A stretch of DNA of 64,000 nt from Shewanella seohaensis (GCF_025449215.1 NZ_CP104900.1:3038001-3102000); one strand, 5' to 3'. Counted from the stretch's first letter, positions 8,631 to 19,530 are shown. The notes: a model not told the origin generated them from the letters alone. Translations and numbers: made by a program.

Positions 8631-10226
8631 ATGTCCGCGGATCAACAAACGGTTACCCCATTAGAGAATTTCTCGCCCAAGGTGGCGCAGCGCGCCGTGC
8701 ATAGGGTGCAACCCGAGCTGAATTTCTGGCAAATCTTCAATATGTGCTTCGGCTTTTTGGGGATCCAATTCGGTTTTGCGCTGCAAAATGCCAACGTCAG
8801 CCGAATTTTCCAAACCCTTGGCGCCTCTATCGATGATATTCCTATCCTGTGGATTGCCGCACCGTTAACCGGTCTGCTGGTTCAACCTATTATTGGTTAT
8901 CTGAGCGATAACACTTGGGGGCGCTTAGGTCGCCGCCGGCCGTATTTTTTAATCGGCGCCATTTGTACGACTCTCGCCATTTTTGTGATGCCGCATTCCC
9001 CTACGTTGTGGATTGCCGCGGGCATGCTGTGGATTATGGATGCCTCAATCAATATCGCCATGGAACCCTTCCGTGCCTTTGTGGGGGATAATTTACCTCC
9101 CAAGCAGCGCACCCAAGGCTATGCTATGCAAAGCTTTTTTATCGGCATCGGCGCGGTTGTGGCCTCGGCCCTGCCCTATATTCTCAGTAACTTCTTTGCT
9201 GTCGCCAATACCGCGCCCGCGGGCGAAATAGCCGACTCGGTGCGTTATGCCTTCTATTTTGGGGGCGCCGTGCTGTTTCTTAGCGTGGCTTGGACTGTTG
9301 TGTCCACCAAAGAATATTCCCCCGATGAACTTGCCGCCTTCCATGGCAATGCTGACGCAGGCATAGATGAGCAACAACATCGCACACGCACCCACAAGAA
9401 TTATCAATTTGCCGCTATCGTTTGGATGGCCGTAGGCGCACTACTGACGCTTGCGGTGTGGACACAGGATTTAGATAAGCAGCTGTATATTTTAACCTTA
9501 GGGATTTTTGCCTTTGGCCCATTGCAACTATACTGCGCCCTCCGTTTAGGCAAATCAGCGCCCTCACAGCGCGCGCAACTGGGCATTGTCTTTAATGTGG
9601 TCGATGATTTATTCCATATGCCTAAGGCCATGCATCAGTTAGCCATAGTGCAGTTTTTCTCTTGGTTCGCGCTCTTTGCGATGTGGATTTACACCACCTC
9701 AGCGGTGACGTCCTACCATTTTGGCAGCAGCGATGTGTTGTCTAAGGCCTATAACGATGGTGCCGATTGGGTGGGCGTACTGTTCGCCTCCTACAATGGA
9801 TTTTCGGCCATTGCGGCCCTGTTTATCCCACTGCTTGCTAAACGCATCGGCATCAAACTGACTCACACCTTTAATATGTTCTGCGGCGGGTTTGGGTTGA
9901 TCAGTTTCTATTTTATCAAAGATCCCAGTCTGTTATGGCTACCCATGATTGGCGTAGGTATCGCCTGGGCCTCGATTCTCTCCGTGCCCTACGCCATGTT
10001 ATCTGGCGCCTTGCCGCCGAAAAAGATGGGCGTGTATATGGGGATTTTTAACTTCTTTATCGTGATCCCACAGCTGCTCGCAGCCAGTGTTTTAGGCTTA
10101 ATTCTTAATGGATTATTTGATGGTCAGCCCATCTATGCCCTGATCACTGGCGGCGTCCTGATGCTCTGCGCTGGGATTGCCGTGCTCTTTGTTGAGCAAC
10201 CGAATACTCAGCACTCTCAAGCGTAA
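8631..10226 (+). CDS. MFS transporter, maltose/maltodextrin-type
   Basis: A 531-residue inner-membrane permease. The ATG at 8631 follows GAAGGGAAG. Twelve or so hydrophobic segments are visible, with the MFS loop signature SDNTWGRLGRRRPYFLIG after TM2 and PIIGYL before it. This form is typical of the glycoside-pentoside-hexuronide/sucrose-maltose transporter branch. It precedes the GH15 glucoamylase in the same direction, and the GH97 alpha-glucosidase lies 5 kb away. Maltose uptake is therefore the most likely role. Shewanella maltodextrin loci are known to use an MFS permease of this kind. Confidence 0.82.
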   Translation: MSADQQTVTPLENFSPKVAQRAVHRVQPELNFWQIFNMCFGFLGIQFGFALQNANVSRIFQTLGASIDDIPILWIAAPLTGLLVQPIIGYLSDNTWGRLGRRRPYFLIGAICTTLAIFVMPHSPTLWIAAGMLWIMDASINIAMEPFRAFVGDNLPPKQRTQGYAMQSFFIGIGAVVASALPYILSNFFAVANTAPAGEIADSVRYAFYFGGAVLFLSVAWTVVSTKEYSPDELAAFHGNADAGIDEQQHRTRTHKNYQFAAIVWMAVGALLTLAVWTQDLDKQLYILTLGIFAFGPLQLYCALRLGKSAPSQRAQLGIVFNVVDDLFHMPKAMHQLAIVQFFSWFALFAMWIYTTSAVTSYHFGSSDVLSKAYNDGADWVGVLFASYNGFSAIAALFIPLLAKRIGIKLTHTFNMFCGGFGLISFYFIKDPSLLWLPMIGVGIAWASILSVPYAMLSGALPPKKMGVYMGIFNFFIVIPQLLAASVLGLILNGLFDGQPIYALITGGVLMLCAGIAVLFVEQPNTQHSQA

Positions 10227-10251
10227 ATCGCAGATCCTACAACTCGGCCCC

Positions 10252-10279
10252 CTTGGCGTTTTAGCAACTAAACGCCAAG
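10252..10279. other. Perfect intergenic hairpin
   Basis: CTTGGCGTTT (10252-10261) pairs with AAACGCCAAG (10270-10279) across an 8-base loop, between the MFS and GH15 genes. No T-tract follows, so it more likely stabilises or processes the mRNA than terminates it. Confidence 0.55.
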
Positions 10280-10355
10280 ACGCATGGCCACATAGCTTAC
10301 AACAAGAATAAATCGCAATTAGCACCATCTATAGATTGGGGAGATTTTGATAAAT

Positions 10356-12871
10356 ATGGCATCGACAACAGTACCTTCGCAGCAAGCTCGCAGCTTTTCA
10401 GACCGCTGTAACTTAAGCCGTAAGCCGATTGCGCTCGCAATTGCCGCAAGCCTTATCGGCGTTGCCAGTTTAACGGGCTACTCACCCTCGGCCCCCAATG
10501 CAGATACATCAACACCAACCGTCACCAAAGCCACCGACGCACAAATAGCCCCCGGCGCCCCCGGCAAAGCCCCAACTTGGGCGTTTTCCGGCAAAACCGG
10601 TATCGGCACCTCCTATGAGCCTTATACTCAGGGGCAATACCAAGACAGCATCCAAAATCCCATTAGCCGAGTGTGGTTCTCCGTCGCACAGGGGATTTTA
10701 ACCGAGACCATGTACGGCCTTATTCACAACGCTCAGCTCAAAGAGTTGCAATTTGTGATCACAGGCAATGGCTTTGTCGATACCGAAAAAGACAACACTA
10801 TCAGTAGCATTGAATACTTAGATACCGATGCCAATGGCCGCCCACAATCCTTGGCCTATAAGATTATCAATCGCGATGTTGAAGGTAAGTATCAGATAGA
10901 AAAACATATCTTTACCGATCCCGACCGCGATACGCTGATGATGCGCGTGACGTTTACCGCCTTTGAAGCAGGCATCACACCGCATTTATACGTTAACCCC
11001 CATATCGATAATGCGGGCGCGAATGATATTGGCAGAATCGATCATCAAGCCCTTATCGCTCGCACCGCTGACCCACACAGCAGCGTAATGACAGTGAAAT
11101 CGGATATCGATTTTACGCAGGCGACTACGGGCTTTGTCGGTGTATCCGACGGTTTGACCGATTTAGCCGATAACGGCAAGCTCGATACCCTGTATCAGGC
11201 CACCAGCAGCGCCGAAAAGCCTACTCAAGGCAACATTGCTTTTACCGCCAGTTATCCTGCACTCCAAGCGAATCAACCTCTTAATGTGAATTTGGCGATT
11301 GGTTTTGGCCATGATGAAGCCAGCAGTTTAGCCAATGCCAACGCCAGCTTAACGGCGGGGTATGACGCTGTGCTGAGCCAATACAACGCCGGTTGGCACA
11401 GTTATTTACAATCGCTACCCGCGATGCCTGATATGGCGCAAAGCACCACAGATAATGGCAAGCTGCTGTATACCAGTGCCATGGTACTTAAGGCGCAGGA
11501 AGATAAAACCTACGCGGGCGCCCTTATCGCGTCGCTTTCTAATCCTTGGGGCGATACTGTCCCTGCTGTCACACCCAGCACGGGTTACAAAGCCGTTTGG
11601 CCCCGTGACTTTTACCAGTGCGCCATGGCATTTCTCGCCATGGGCGATACGCAAACGCCTAAAGTCGCCTTTGAGTACCTTAAAAAGGTGCAAGTGAGTG
11701 ACAAAACTCCAGGCTATAGCGGCACGCCCGGTTGGTTTTTACAAAAGACTCATGTGGATGGCCAAATCGAATGGGTGGGCGTACAGCTCGACCAAACGGC
11801 GATGCCGATCATGCTCGGCTGGAAACTCTGGCAGGCAGGCGTGCTGAGTCAAGCGGAACTGAGCCATTGGTATCAAGAGATGCTAAAAGCCGCGGCGGAC
11901 TTTTTAGTTAGCGGCGGTGAGGTGAATCTTGACTGGAATCACACGCAAATTACGCCACCGAAAACCCAGCAAGAACGTTGGGAAGAACAAGCTGGTTATT
12001 CGCCTTCCACCACGGCCGCAGTGATCGCAGGCTTAGTGGCCGCGAGTGATATTGCCAAGGCAGTAAACGATAGCGATGCCAGTCAGCGTTATCTCGCAAC
12101 CGCCAAAATGCTTAATCAACAACTTGAAAAACACTTAGTGACGACTCAAGGTTTGCTTACCGATAGCCAAGGCATTAAAGCGCCTTATTATCTGCGATTA
12201 AGCCCCAACGGTGAGCCAAACACCGCCGAGCAACTCGCCGCCAATAATGGTCGTGCGGGATTAGATCAACGTCAGATCCTCGATGGCGGCTTTTTAGAGT
12301 TGGTGCGCTACGGCGTGCGTGGCGCCACCGATAAGCTGATTAATCAAAGCCTAACGCTGGTGGATAATACTGAGCTTGAGGACAATTTACGCCTCAAATA
12401 CAACTTTACTGCAAAAGATGGCAGCAGTGTTCCTGGGTTTAGACGATACGGTAACGATGGCTACGGTGAAGATACCCTCACTGGTGCAAACTACGCCGAA
12501 TCAGGCAGTAATAGCGACAACCAACGCGGCCGCGTCTGGCCCTTCTTCACCGGTGAGCGTGGCCATTTTGAATTGGCCCTCGCCAGCGCGAAGGAGAGCT
12601 AAGCGGTGCTCACGCGCAGCAAACCAAACAGCAGCTTATCAATACCTATGTGCAAGGGATGGAAACCTTCGCCAACGCGGGTCTAATGCTCCCCGAACAA
12701 GCGTGGGACGGTGTGGGTAACGCCACACGTTACCAATATCAACTCGGCCAAGGCACTAACTCCGCCACCCCGCTCGCCTGGACCCACGCTGAATATATCA
12801 AGCTGGTGCGTTCAATGAGCGATGGTCGAGTCTGGGATAACTACCCTATCGTCCCAGAAGCGTTGAAATAG
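10356..12871 (+). CDS. GH15 glucoamylase (glucan 1,4-alpha-glucosidase), frameshifted
   Basis: An exported inverting glucoamylase that releases glucose from maltodextrin ends. It has an N-terminal beta-sandwich (TGIGTSYEPYTQGQYQDSIQNP region), then an (alpha/alpha)6 barrel with YKAVWPRDFYQCAMAFLAMGD, IEWVGVQLDQTAMPIMLGW and WEEQAGYSPSTTAAVIAGL, the last containing the catalytic glutamates. The frame breaks near 12592-12594; one added base joins ASAKGE to LSGAHAQQTKQQL, which runs to NYPIVPEALK. The joined length is about 838 residues. The signal segment ends SLTGYSP, so a tyrosine stands where a lipobox cysteine would be expected. An upstream TTG at 10347 is an alternative start. Confidence 0.87.
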
Positions 12872-12895
12872 TTTTTAAGGCTGATACCAATGAAT

Positions 12896-12927
12896 AAAGC
12901 CCGCAAAACCTCAGTTTTGCGGGCTTT
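12896..12927 (+). terminator. Terminator after glucoamylase gene
   Basis: AAAGCCCGCAAAAC (12896-12909) pairs with GTTTTGCGGGCTTT (12914-12927) across a CTCA loop, 25 bp after the glucoamylase stop. Confidence 0.85.
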
Positions 12928-13135
12928 ATGATCACAAGTGGCATATCATTCAGCACCGAATTAATTCCTTCAATTCGCCCACATCATCCATTTATGCACA
13001 GTAAAGGTATTCTCTGATTTTTACGTGAATACTTGTTTTTATTGCAGTTGTTTAAATAAAAAATTGACTTACAGAAGCTGGCTCAAATGTTAATCTATTT
13101 GCGATTTTGTTAATTTATCGAAAAGTGGAGTTTTG

Positions 13136-14278
13136 ATGAAACATTTAAAAACCGCAATCAAATGGATTTTGCTCACGCTATTCTTGGTGCCAGTGAGTCT
13201 TTATCTGATCCTTGTCGCCATCAACATGAAAGATAGCCCAGCTTCAGAGCAGGCTAAAGCCTACCTAGACGAAATTCAAAAGAGTGATAAGGCATTAGCG
13301 AATAACCAAGCTCAGAATGCCTATCTCTATGCGCTGGGCTTTGATGTGAATAGTGGTACCTCACCGATGGATGCCGGGATTTCTCGACTCAAAACCATAC
13401 AACAGCTTGGCATTTTGGAGCGTTCCCCAACGCTAAACACAACGCGTATAGATAAACCGCAAACACCATTCAACGAGTGCATTAATCGTGATGACTTTTT
13501 GTCCAGTTGTCTCCCTGTACTGACAGAACAAACGCCTTTTGACGAACTCCTCGTAACAAACGCCGAATTAATCGCGCGTTATAAAACATTAATTCAGTTA
13601 GATACTTGGCAAGAAGGCAGCCAATTTAATGTCTTTTTGTCTTCTCCGTCACTTTCACATCTGCTCACGGCACAAAAACTCTACTTCATCGATTTACTGG
13701 CTCACGCTCAAACCATGTCTGCGCAGCAGATTGCCGATGTGATTAATCAAGATATGTTGTTTTGGCAACGCGTAGCCGCCAACACCCATGTGCTGCTAAT
13801 AAAAACCGTTAGTCAAAACGGCATCACAACAAATATGAAATTTGGCGAATTAGTCTTGAAGCAATTACCACACGCTCAACTCAACAGCGCTATTCCCGTT
13901 AGCTGGCAAATGCCTATTCCGTCAGCGGTGATGTCGTTTGATAGCACGAAAGCGGGAGAATGGTATTACTTTACAGGCATGACCAAAGCATTACAGACAA
14001 TTGATGATGAAGATATCAGCACAACAGTGACGCAATGGTTACTGACGCCGTTAATGCAACCTCAAGACACAGCGAATCGCTACGCGGCAATTTTAGATGG
14101 TACAACACCTCTGCAAGATTGCCCCGCCCATTTGTCTATCGCTGTCGTCGGCCAGTTTATGTATAACCCGCTAGGTAAATTTGTCCTCTGCTCGAGCATT
14201 CCACCATTAGACCGCTATCAACAAGGTTTGAATGAGCTTGAGCCACAAAGAGTCCAACTCATCACTAGACTGCTGTAG
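13136..14278 (+). CDS. Membrane-anchored hypothetical protein
   Basis: A 380-residue protein of unknown function. The ATG at 13136 follows GTGGAG. Residues 8-30 (IKWILLTLFLVPVSLYLILV) form one N-terminal membrane anchor. The remainder is a large, mostly alpha-helical periplasmic domain with a few cysteines (NECINRDDFLSSCLP, LQDCPAH, FVLCSSIP). No domain is recognised. It has a lower GC content than the sugar genes. It is convergent with the AraC gene, with only 9 bp between them. Confidence 0.7.
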   Translation: MKHLKTAIKWILLTLFLVPVSLYLILVAINMKDSPASEQAKAYLDEIQKSDKALANNQAQNAYLYALGFDVNSGTSPMDAGISRLKTIQQLGILERSPTLNTTRIDKPQTPFNECINRDDFLSSCLPVLTEQTPFDELLVTNAELIARYKTLIQLDTWQEGSQFNVFLSSPSLSHLLTAQKLYFIDLLAHAQTMSAQQIADVINQDMLFWQRVAANTHVLLIKTVSQNGITTNMKFGELVLKQLPHAQLNSAIPVSWQMPIPSAVMSFDSTKAGEWYYFTGMTKALQTIDDEDISTTVTQWLLTPLMQPQDTANRYAAILDGTTPLQDCPAHLSIAVVGQFMYNPLGKFVLCSSIPPLDRYQQGLNELEPQRVQLITRLL

Positions 14279-14287
14279 GCCCGTGGC

Positions 14288-15100
14288 TTAGGGCTGTGGC
14301 TTGCACGCTTTTTGGGCGTATTCCTGAGGCGTGCAACCAAATAGGGCTTTAAATGCTGCGCTAAAGCTACTGACACTCAAATACCCCAGACTATGGGCCA
14401 CGCCCGTCGTGCTCTCCCCTTGGGTTAACCGCTCAAGGGAGTTGAGTAATCGGTACCTTTGGCGCCATTGTCTATAGGTCTGTCCGGTTTCGGCTTTAAA
14501 GAGTCGTTCTATGGTTCTGATACTCGCCCCCGCGCCTTGGGCTAATTCGGCCAAGGTATATTCCGCCTGCGGTTTTTTGATCAACAGTTGGATCACTCGG
14601 CCAAGACGCGGATCCGAGCCCGCATTCAAATAGGTATTCACACTGTCGAGTGTATCTAGCTCGTCAATGGCACTTAAACCCAAGCGGAAATACTTTGCGG
14701 GTTCCATCGAGGTGCTTTGACATAGCTTCAGCACCATTTCCCGCATTAGCGGCGTCATGGTAACCATCACCACCTGCGTGTCCTGCACTCTTACGCGATA
14801 ACTGGGATCAATATACAAGTTGCGAAGATGGGCATGGGTTTCACAGTTAATTTGATGCCGGCAACCACTGGGGAGCCACACGGCATGGGTCGATGGCACC
14901 ACCCAAACCGCATTGTCGCTCTGTACCCGTAAAATCCCTTTTGCCGCCCAAAGTAACTGCCCCCGAGGGTGAGAATGGGGTTCAACGCCCATTTCGGCCT
15001 CGAGATTGCGCGCATTACTCAATACGGGACGATTTGCGTCTAACGTGAACGCAAATTGGCTGGGCGCCAACATTGTCGCTTTGGAAATAACATCTGACAC
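14288..15100 (-). CDS. AraC-family regulator, NimR-like cupin type
   Basis: A 270-residue regulator. The N-terminal cupin (EAEMGVEPHSHPRGQLLWAA, WLPSGCRHQINC) senses an effector. The C-terminal AraC helix-turn-helix runs from YTLAELAQGAGASIRTIERLF to GVAHSLGYLSVSSFSAAFKALFG. It is divergent from the SLC13 permease with an 80-bp gap. E. coli NimR likewise lies divergent from the transporter it represses. Control of the permease is the likely role. Confidence 0.85.
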   Translation of the reverse strand: MSDVISKATMLAPSQFAFTLDANRPVLSNARNLEAEMGVEPHSHPRGQLLWAAKGILRVQSDNAVWVVPSTHAVWLPSGCRHQINCETHAHLRNLYIDPSYRVRVQDTQVVMVTMTPLMREMVLKLCQSTSMEPAKYFRLGLSAIDELDTLDSVNTYLNAGSDPRLGRVIQLLIKKPQAEYTLAELAQGAGASIRTIERLFKAETGQTYRQWRQRYRLLNSLERLTQGESTTGVAHSLGYLSVSSFSAAFKALFGCTPQEYAQKACKPQP

Positions 15101-15179
15101 GTTGCCACCTTAAAACGCCATATCAACTGGGCTATCTTAGGCCGCAATATCAATGCCCGCAATATTAAGGTGATCCCCT

Positions 15180-16567
15180 ATGGATAAGTTAAGTATTAAA
15201 AAATGGTTGATCTTTAGCGCCATGCTCGTCGCCGTTTTGTTGGCTATGTTTCCACTCAAGCAGCATCCCACCCTTTTTTCCTACAGCGCATCGGTCGTAC
15301 TCATCACCCTGCTGTTTTGGAGCACGGGTTTTATTCCGCCCTTTATGGCTGGGCTGATCTTTTTGCCCTGGCCACCATTTTCAAGCTGATCGATCCCAGT
15401 GCGTTGTTCTCGGGATTCGGTTCGGCGGCGGTGTGGTTAATTATCTCTGGCTTTGTCATTGGTAGCGCCATTTCAGAGTCGGGATTAAGTCGCCGCCTCG
15501 CCGCCCTTATCGCCCCCGCGTTAACCATGAGTTATCCACGCATGATTGCAGGATTGGTCATCAGCGCGATGCTATTGGGATTTGTGATGCCATCCTCCGT
15601 GGGGCGCGCGGTTGTGATGCTGCCCATCGGCATGGCCTTGGCCGAGCAGCTCGGGTTTAGCCGTGGCAGCAATGGTAGAATAGGCATAGCCACCGCCCTA
15701 GCACTCGCCTGTAATATGCCAAGCCTTGCGGTACTGCCCGCCAATATTCCAAATATGATTTTGGCTGGTGCGAGTGAAAATCTGTTTAACGTGCATTTTG
15801 GCTATGCAGAATATCTGTTTCTGCACTTTCCGATTTTGGGTCTGCTCAAATCGGCCATCATAGTGGCACTCGTGGTGTATTTGTTTCCGGCCAAGATAGA
15901 TAAAACCCAGATGGCGGCAGCGACGGATATCGAAGCGTATGACGTGGTCAAGCAAGTTAAACTCGGGGTGTTACTCATCATCACCCTGTTATTTTGGATA
16001 ACTGACTCATGGCACGGGATCAATCCTGCATGGGTGGGGCTAACGACCGCGATTATCCTCTTACTGCCGAAATGGGGCATTATTGAACCAAAGCGTTTTA
16101 ATCAGTCAGTTGATTTTTCAACGGTTATCTTTGTTGCCGCTGCACTCGGGCTAGGCGTCTTAGTCAATCAATCTGGGCTTGGCAGCGAACTCGGTCAAGT
16201 ATTCAGCCAATACCTTCCCTTGTCACAAGGCGCCTCTTTCCTCAACTTTATGTCCTTATCACTGATATCGACCTTAACCGGATTAGTGGCAACCGTGCCT
16301 GGTGTGCCTACGGTATTAACCCCGATGGCTGCCGACTTGGCGAATGCGACAGGGTTTTCTCTCCCTGCAGTTTTGATGACCCAAGTGATCGGCTTTTCGA
16401 CGGTGATTTTCCCCTATCAAGCGCCGCCGCTGATTTTGGCGATGCAATTATCTCAGGAGTCCCTCGCCCATCTGCTGAAAGTCACCTTACCCTTAGCGCT
16501 GATCACCTTACTAGTGCTGATGCCGCTGGACTACCTCTGGTGGCAGTTATTGGGCTGGATAAGCTAA
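15180..16567 (+). CDS. SLC13/DASS-family anion permease, frameshifted
   Basis: A multi-pass inner-membrane sodium/anion symporter of the divalent-anion family. Segments such as LIISGFVIGSAISESGLSRRLA, LGFVMPSSVGRAVVMLPIG and LVATVPGVPTVLTPMAADL match the two repeated transport hairpins of the family. The frame breaks in the T5 run at 15360-15364; a sixth T joins PPFMAGLIF to FALATIFKLIDP, giving about 462 residues. The substrate is unknown. The divergent AraC regulator next door suggests effector-controlled uptake or export. Confidence 0.85.
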
Positions 16568-16690
16568 CACGCATCAAACCCTAAGTTGCTGAACATTATT
16601 CGCAAAGGAATTCATACGGCGTGAGCGATGTAAACGCCTAAGCAGCACACAATAGTTAAACAGTTGAACAGATAACACCGCAGCCTACGC

Positions 16691-16728
16691 AAGGGCTTAC
16701 TGAGGATCCGCCCCTAAGTAAGCCCTTT
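16691..16728. terminator. Bidirectional terminator
   Basis: AAGGGCTTACT (16691-16701) pairs with AGTAAGCCCTT (16717-16727) between the convergent permease and LysR genes. Confidence 0.75.
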
Positions 16729-16764
16729 AGTCGTCTATTAACTGCGTGCATTATTAGTTACGAA

Positions 16765-17667
16765 CTAGGTTAAGTGATACTTTTTTACGTGATCGGCGAT
16801 GGCTTTGATGATTGAAGCCTTGATATTTTTCACGCTCTTTGAGTGTGGACACCAGAGTGAGATGGGTAACTTAAGCCCTTCAAACAACATGTCGGAGTTG
16901 ACGGGCACCACACCATCCAACGCGAACTGAGATTCTGACAGCGCCTTGGGTAGCCATGCCCAGCCGAGCCCTTCCTTGATCATCTTGATGATCAGCGCCA
17001 GTTGGTCAACCTGTTCGTTATTCGCCGACAATACAAATTTATCCCCTAGGCCCTCATCCACCAGCGACTTTAAAATAAATTGGCGCTCGGTTTTTAACAG
17101 ATCGCCGACGATTGCAGGTTCCATCGAGGCGAACTTTCCGCCTTCTTGTACGTAAGGCAGAAATTCCACATGACCAAGAAATGCCGTATCCATGCTATGA
17201 ATAGCCGTACTATCATGGATGTTCACTATGCCAAAGTGAATCGAACCATCCACAATGCCATGCTTGATCGCCGCACGGTCACGTACCAAAAACTCGACTC
17301 GCAATGTTGGGAAATCCTGCACTAACTGTTTACGGATAAGATAGAGCGCTTGATGGGGAATAAAGCTTGGGTAAGCAATCACCACTCGCTCAAGTTCACC
17401 GTATGACAAACTGAGCGCAATTTTATCGAACACTCTGGCCTGTTCAATCGCTTGCTTGGCGTAATGATACAGAAGATGGCCGTCTTCCGTCGGCTCAACG
17501 GAGCGGCCAATACGCTCGAACAAGGTCACGGCGAGCTGATCTTCAAGATTAGTGATCACCTGTCCTATCGTAGTTCTGTGCTTGTTGAGCTTTACCGCCG
17601 CTTTACTAAAGGATAAGTGTTCATACACAGTGACAAATGCCAGCAGTTGTTCAAGACTAAAATTCAT
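16765..17667 (-). CDS. LysR-family transcriptional regulator
   Basis: A 300-residue LysR-type regulator. An N-terminal winged helix-turn-helix (EQLLAFVTVYEHLSFSKAA, KHRTTIGQVITNLEDQL) is followed by a periplasmic-binding-like effector domain. No adjacent divergent target gene is obvious; the PdxY-like gene lies upstream in the same direction 82 bp away. The regulated pathway is not identifiable. Confidence 0.85.
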   Translation of the reverse strand: MNFSLEQLLAFVTVYEHLSFSKAAVKLNKHRTTIGQVITNLEDQLAVTLFERIGRSVEPTEDGHLLYHYAKQAIEQARVFDKIALSLSYGELERVVIAYPSFIPHQALYLIRKQLVQDFPTLRVEFLVRDRAAIKHGIVDGSIHFGIVNIHDSTAIHSMDTAFLGHVEFLPYVQEGGKFASMEPAIVGDLLKTERQFILKSLVDEGLGDKFVLSANNEQVDQLALIIKMIKEGLGWAWLPKALSESQFALDGVVPVNSDMLFEGLKLPISLWCPHSKSVKNIKASIIKAIADHVKKYHLT

Positions 17668-17749
17668 AGTGTTCCCTGCACCCTCATCAGTGAAATAAAG
17701 ATAGCACCGATAAAGATTGGTAAACCAGAGAAATCAACTAGATATCAGT

Positions 17750-18628
17750 TCAATTTTGTGAGTTAGACGAAAATTGCAATTTTTTCAGCGCGAAATCATG
17801 GGTTGGCTCAACAAACTCATACTGGCCACCGATGGTTTCAAGCTCCAGACTGCCATTATCCTGCGTGAGTTCCAGCACGCCGTAAACGGCATTATTGGTA
17901 TGTCGCAATGCCGCCGCGGGCGACATCTGTTTTACTAAACAAGCGGTAAAGATCGCCGTGAGCAATTCGCGGATCCCCGCAGGTATCACCTCAAACCTAA
18001 GCAAGGGCCGCTGGCTTAGATAGGCAGTTTTAGCCGTCACTAACATCATGCTATAACTCGTGTCATCGATAAATCTCAGGTTTTTCAGTAGCACCATCTT
18101 AGGCCCTAAAGCTAAAGCTTGTTTACAGGCATTCACCGCTTGCGCGACAGTCTCAATCTGACAATGGGTGAATTGCACCAGCTCAGAAAGATTAGCAACA
18201 ATCACGTCGGCCATCGGCATAAGCTCAGTTAACAGGTGCTGACTAACTGCTTGTTCGCTATCCATTTTCTGATAACTTTCATCTAGTGAGGGATCGCACA
18301 CATAAAGCGCCGCCGCACTTTGGGACTTTACCTGCATCACGGCTTCTTTGACCGCGATGCATTGCGCCACGCTCGCTTGATGGCCCGAGATAATGGCTTT
18401 GCAATGAGCCAGTAGCTCAATATTGCCCAGCCCATGCAGTAGTTCTCTGATATCGCTTGCAGGATAACAACGCCCGGTCCAACCTTGCTGGTATTGGCTA
18501 TGGTTAGAGTATTGCGCAGTATTGATTGGCCAGATCTCAAGCCCCATACGTTGAACAGGAAAAACCGCCGCGCTGTTGCCCCCGTGTCCGTAGACTAAGT
18601 TGGACTGAATAGAAATAATGCCTTCCAT
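17750..18628 (-). CDS. PdxY-like pyridoxal kinase homologue with degraded active site
   Basis: A 292-residue ribokinase-superfamily protein with clear PdxY character: ISIQSNLVYGHGGNSAAVFP, GLEIWPINTAQYSNHSQY and QGWTGRCYPASDIRELL. PdxY enzymes normally carry CDPVMG and a GxGD motif whose Asp is the catalytic base. Here these read CDPSLD and PAGIRELLTAIF, so Asp is replaced by Glu in an altered motif. The frame is intact, so this is substitution and not an indel. It may have lost kinase activity or use another role, such as vitamer binding. Confidence 0.7.
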   Translation of the reverse strand: MEGIISIQSNLVYGHGGNSAAVFPVQRMGLEIWPINTAQYSNHSQYQQGWTGRCYPASDIRELLHGLGNIELLAHCKAIISGHQASVAQCIAVKEAVMQVKSQSAAALYVCDPSLDESYQKMDSEQAVSQHLLTELMPMADVIVANLSELVQFTHCQIETVAQAVNACKQALALGPKMVLLKNLRFIDDTSYSMMLVTAKTAYLSQRPLLRFEVIPAGIRELLTAIFTACLVKQMSPAAALRHTNNAVYGVLELTQDNGSLELETIGGQYEFVEPTHDFALKKLQFSSNSQN

Positions 18629-18797
18629 CGAAAATCTTTTAACCTCTGAGAGTACACATCAAAAAATGGCTCGGGTTATTCGCTGCTCTATCCCAGTGGA
18701 TATTGTCTTGACGATAAACAGCACAATCGCGCCAGTAAACATTTGATAAGGCAAGAACGGGATTCAACACTCTCTCCCTCACCCATTTTAAGCTGTG

Positions 18798-19421
18798 TTA
18801 GTGATAATCAAGGATCGCCGTTGCATCTATCACATATCCAGCCTGCAACGCCTGATACCCATCGGACAGCGCAACCGAAGTATTGATAGGCTCGGCCCGA
18901 ATATTGCCCTTAACCCACACTGGCGTATAAAGGCCATGTAACTGATAGCCCTTAGGGATCTCAACCAATACCGTTTGATTTGCGGGTGGCGGCGGTGTAT
19001 GGGTGCAGGCACCGGCTGAAGGCACTAACACAAATTGATTGCCAATAAGGCCTTGATGTTCGAGTGGAATGAGATAACCGCGTAGCTGCATATCATTCAC
19101 TTCAAGCGCTGGGATCGCCGCGGTCGCATCTTGCTCACCGAGCACCATTTGCGCTACGGCTTCTTTAACATCTAGGCCTCGTTTTTCTGCCAGTGCTATC
19201 CGCTGAATATAGCCATCGTACTCGAGTTGGCTTAACTGGCGAGACTGCTGTGCAAGTTCATACAAATGGATCTCGCTGACCAAGGCTTTATCGCTCGCAG
19301 ATAAAGCTTGTTGCTGGGAAGGATTAGGCTTAAGCACATCCCACGTGAGGATTTCTGTGGCATTAACCCAGGATGATGTCAGGAGCGCCATCAATAAAAT
19401 GAAGTGTTTCATCGGTTTCAT
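18798..19421 (-). CDS. DUF3299 periplasmic protein
   Basis: A 207-residue exported protein with an N-terminal signal peptide (HFILLMALLTSSWVNA). The C-terminal DUF3299 domain contains MQLRGYLIPLEHQG, ACTHTPPPPANQTVLVE and LYTPVWVKGNI, the family signature with its conserved Cys and poly-Pro. The function is unknown; relatives often sit near ABC-type lipoprotein-release or metal-handling genes. It stands alone here. Confidence 0.85.
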   Translation of the reverse strand: MKPMKHFILLMALLTSSWVNATEILTWDVLKPNPSQQQALSASDKALVSEIHLYELAQQSRQLSQLEYDGYIQRIALAEKRGLDVKEAVAQMVLGEQDATAAIPALEVNDMQLRGYLIPLEHQGLIGNQFVLVPSAGACTHTPPPPANQTVLVEIPKGYQLHGLYTPVWVKGNIRAEPINTSVALSDGYQALQAGYVIDATAILDYH

Positions 19422-19530
19422 CTCCGAGAGGATGAGATTGTGCGGATCTTACGAAAGTACTTTAGCGAGTAAAAACAGTGGGTGGCTGCGTTGTTGTAGC
19501 CACCTCACTGTCTGGATGTGAGCTTGTGTC

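Noticed and set aside
10252..10279. Rho-independent terminator between transporter and glucoamylase
   Set aside because: The stem is perfect but no T-tract follows, and the two genes probably belong together.
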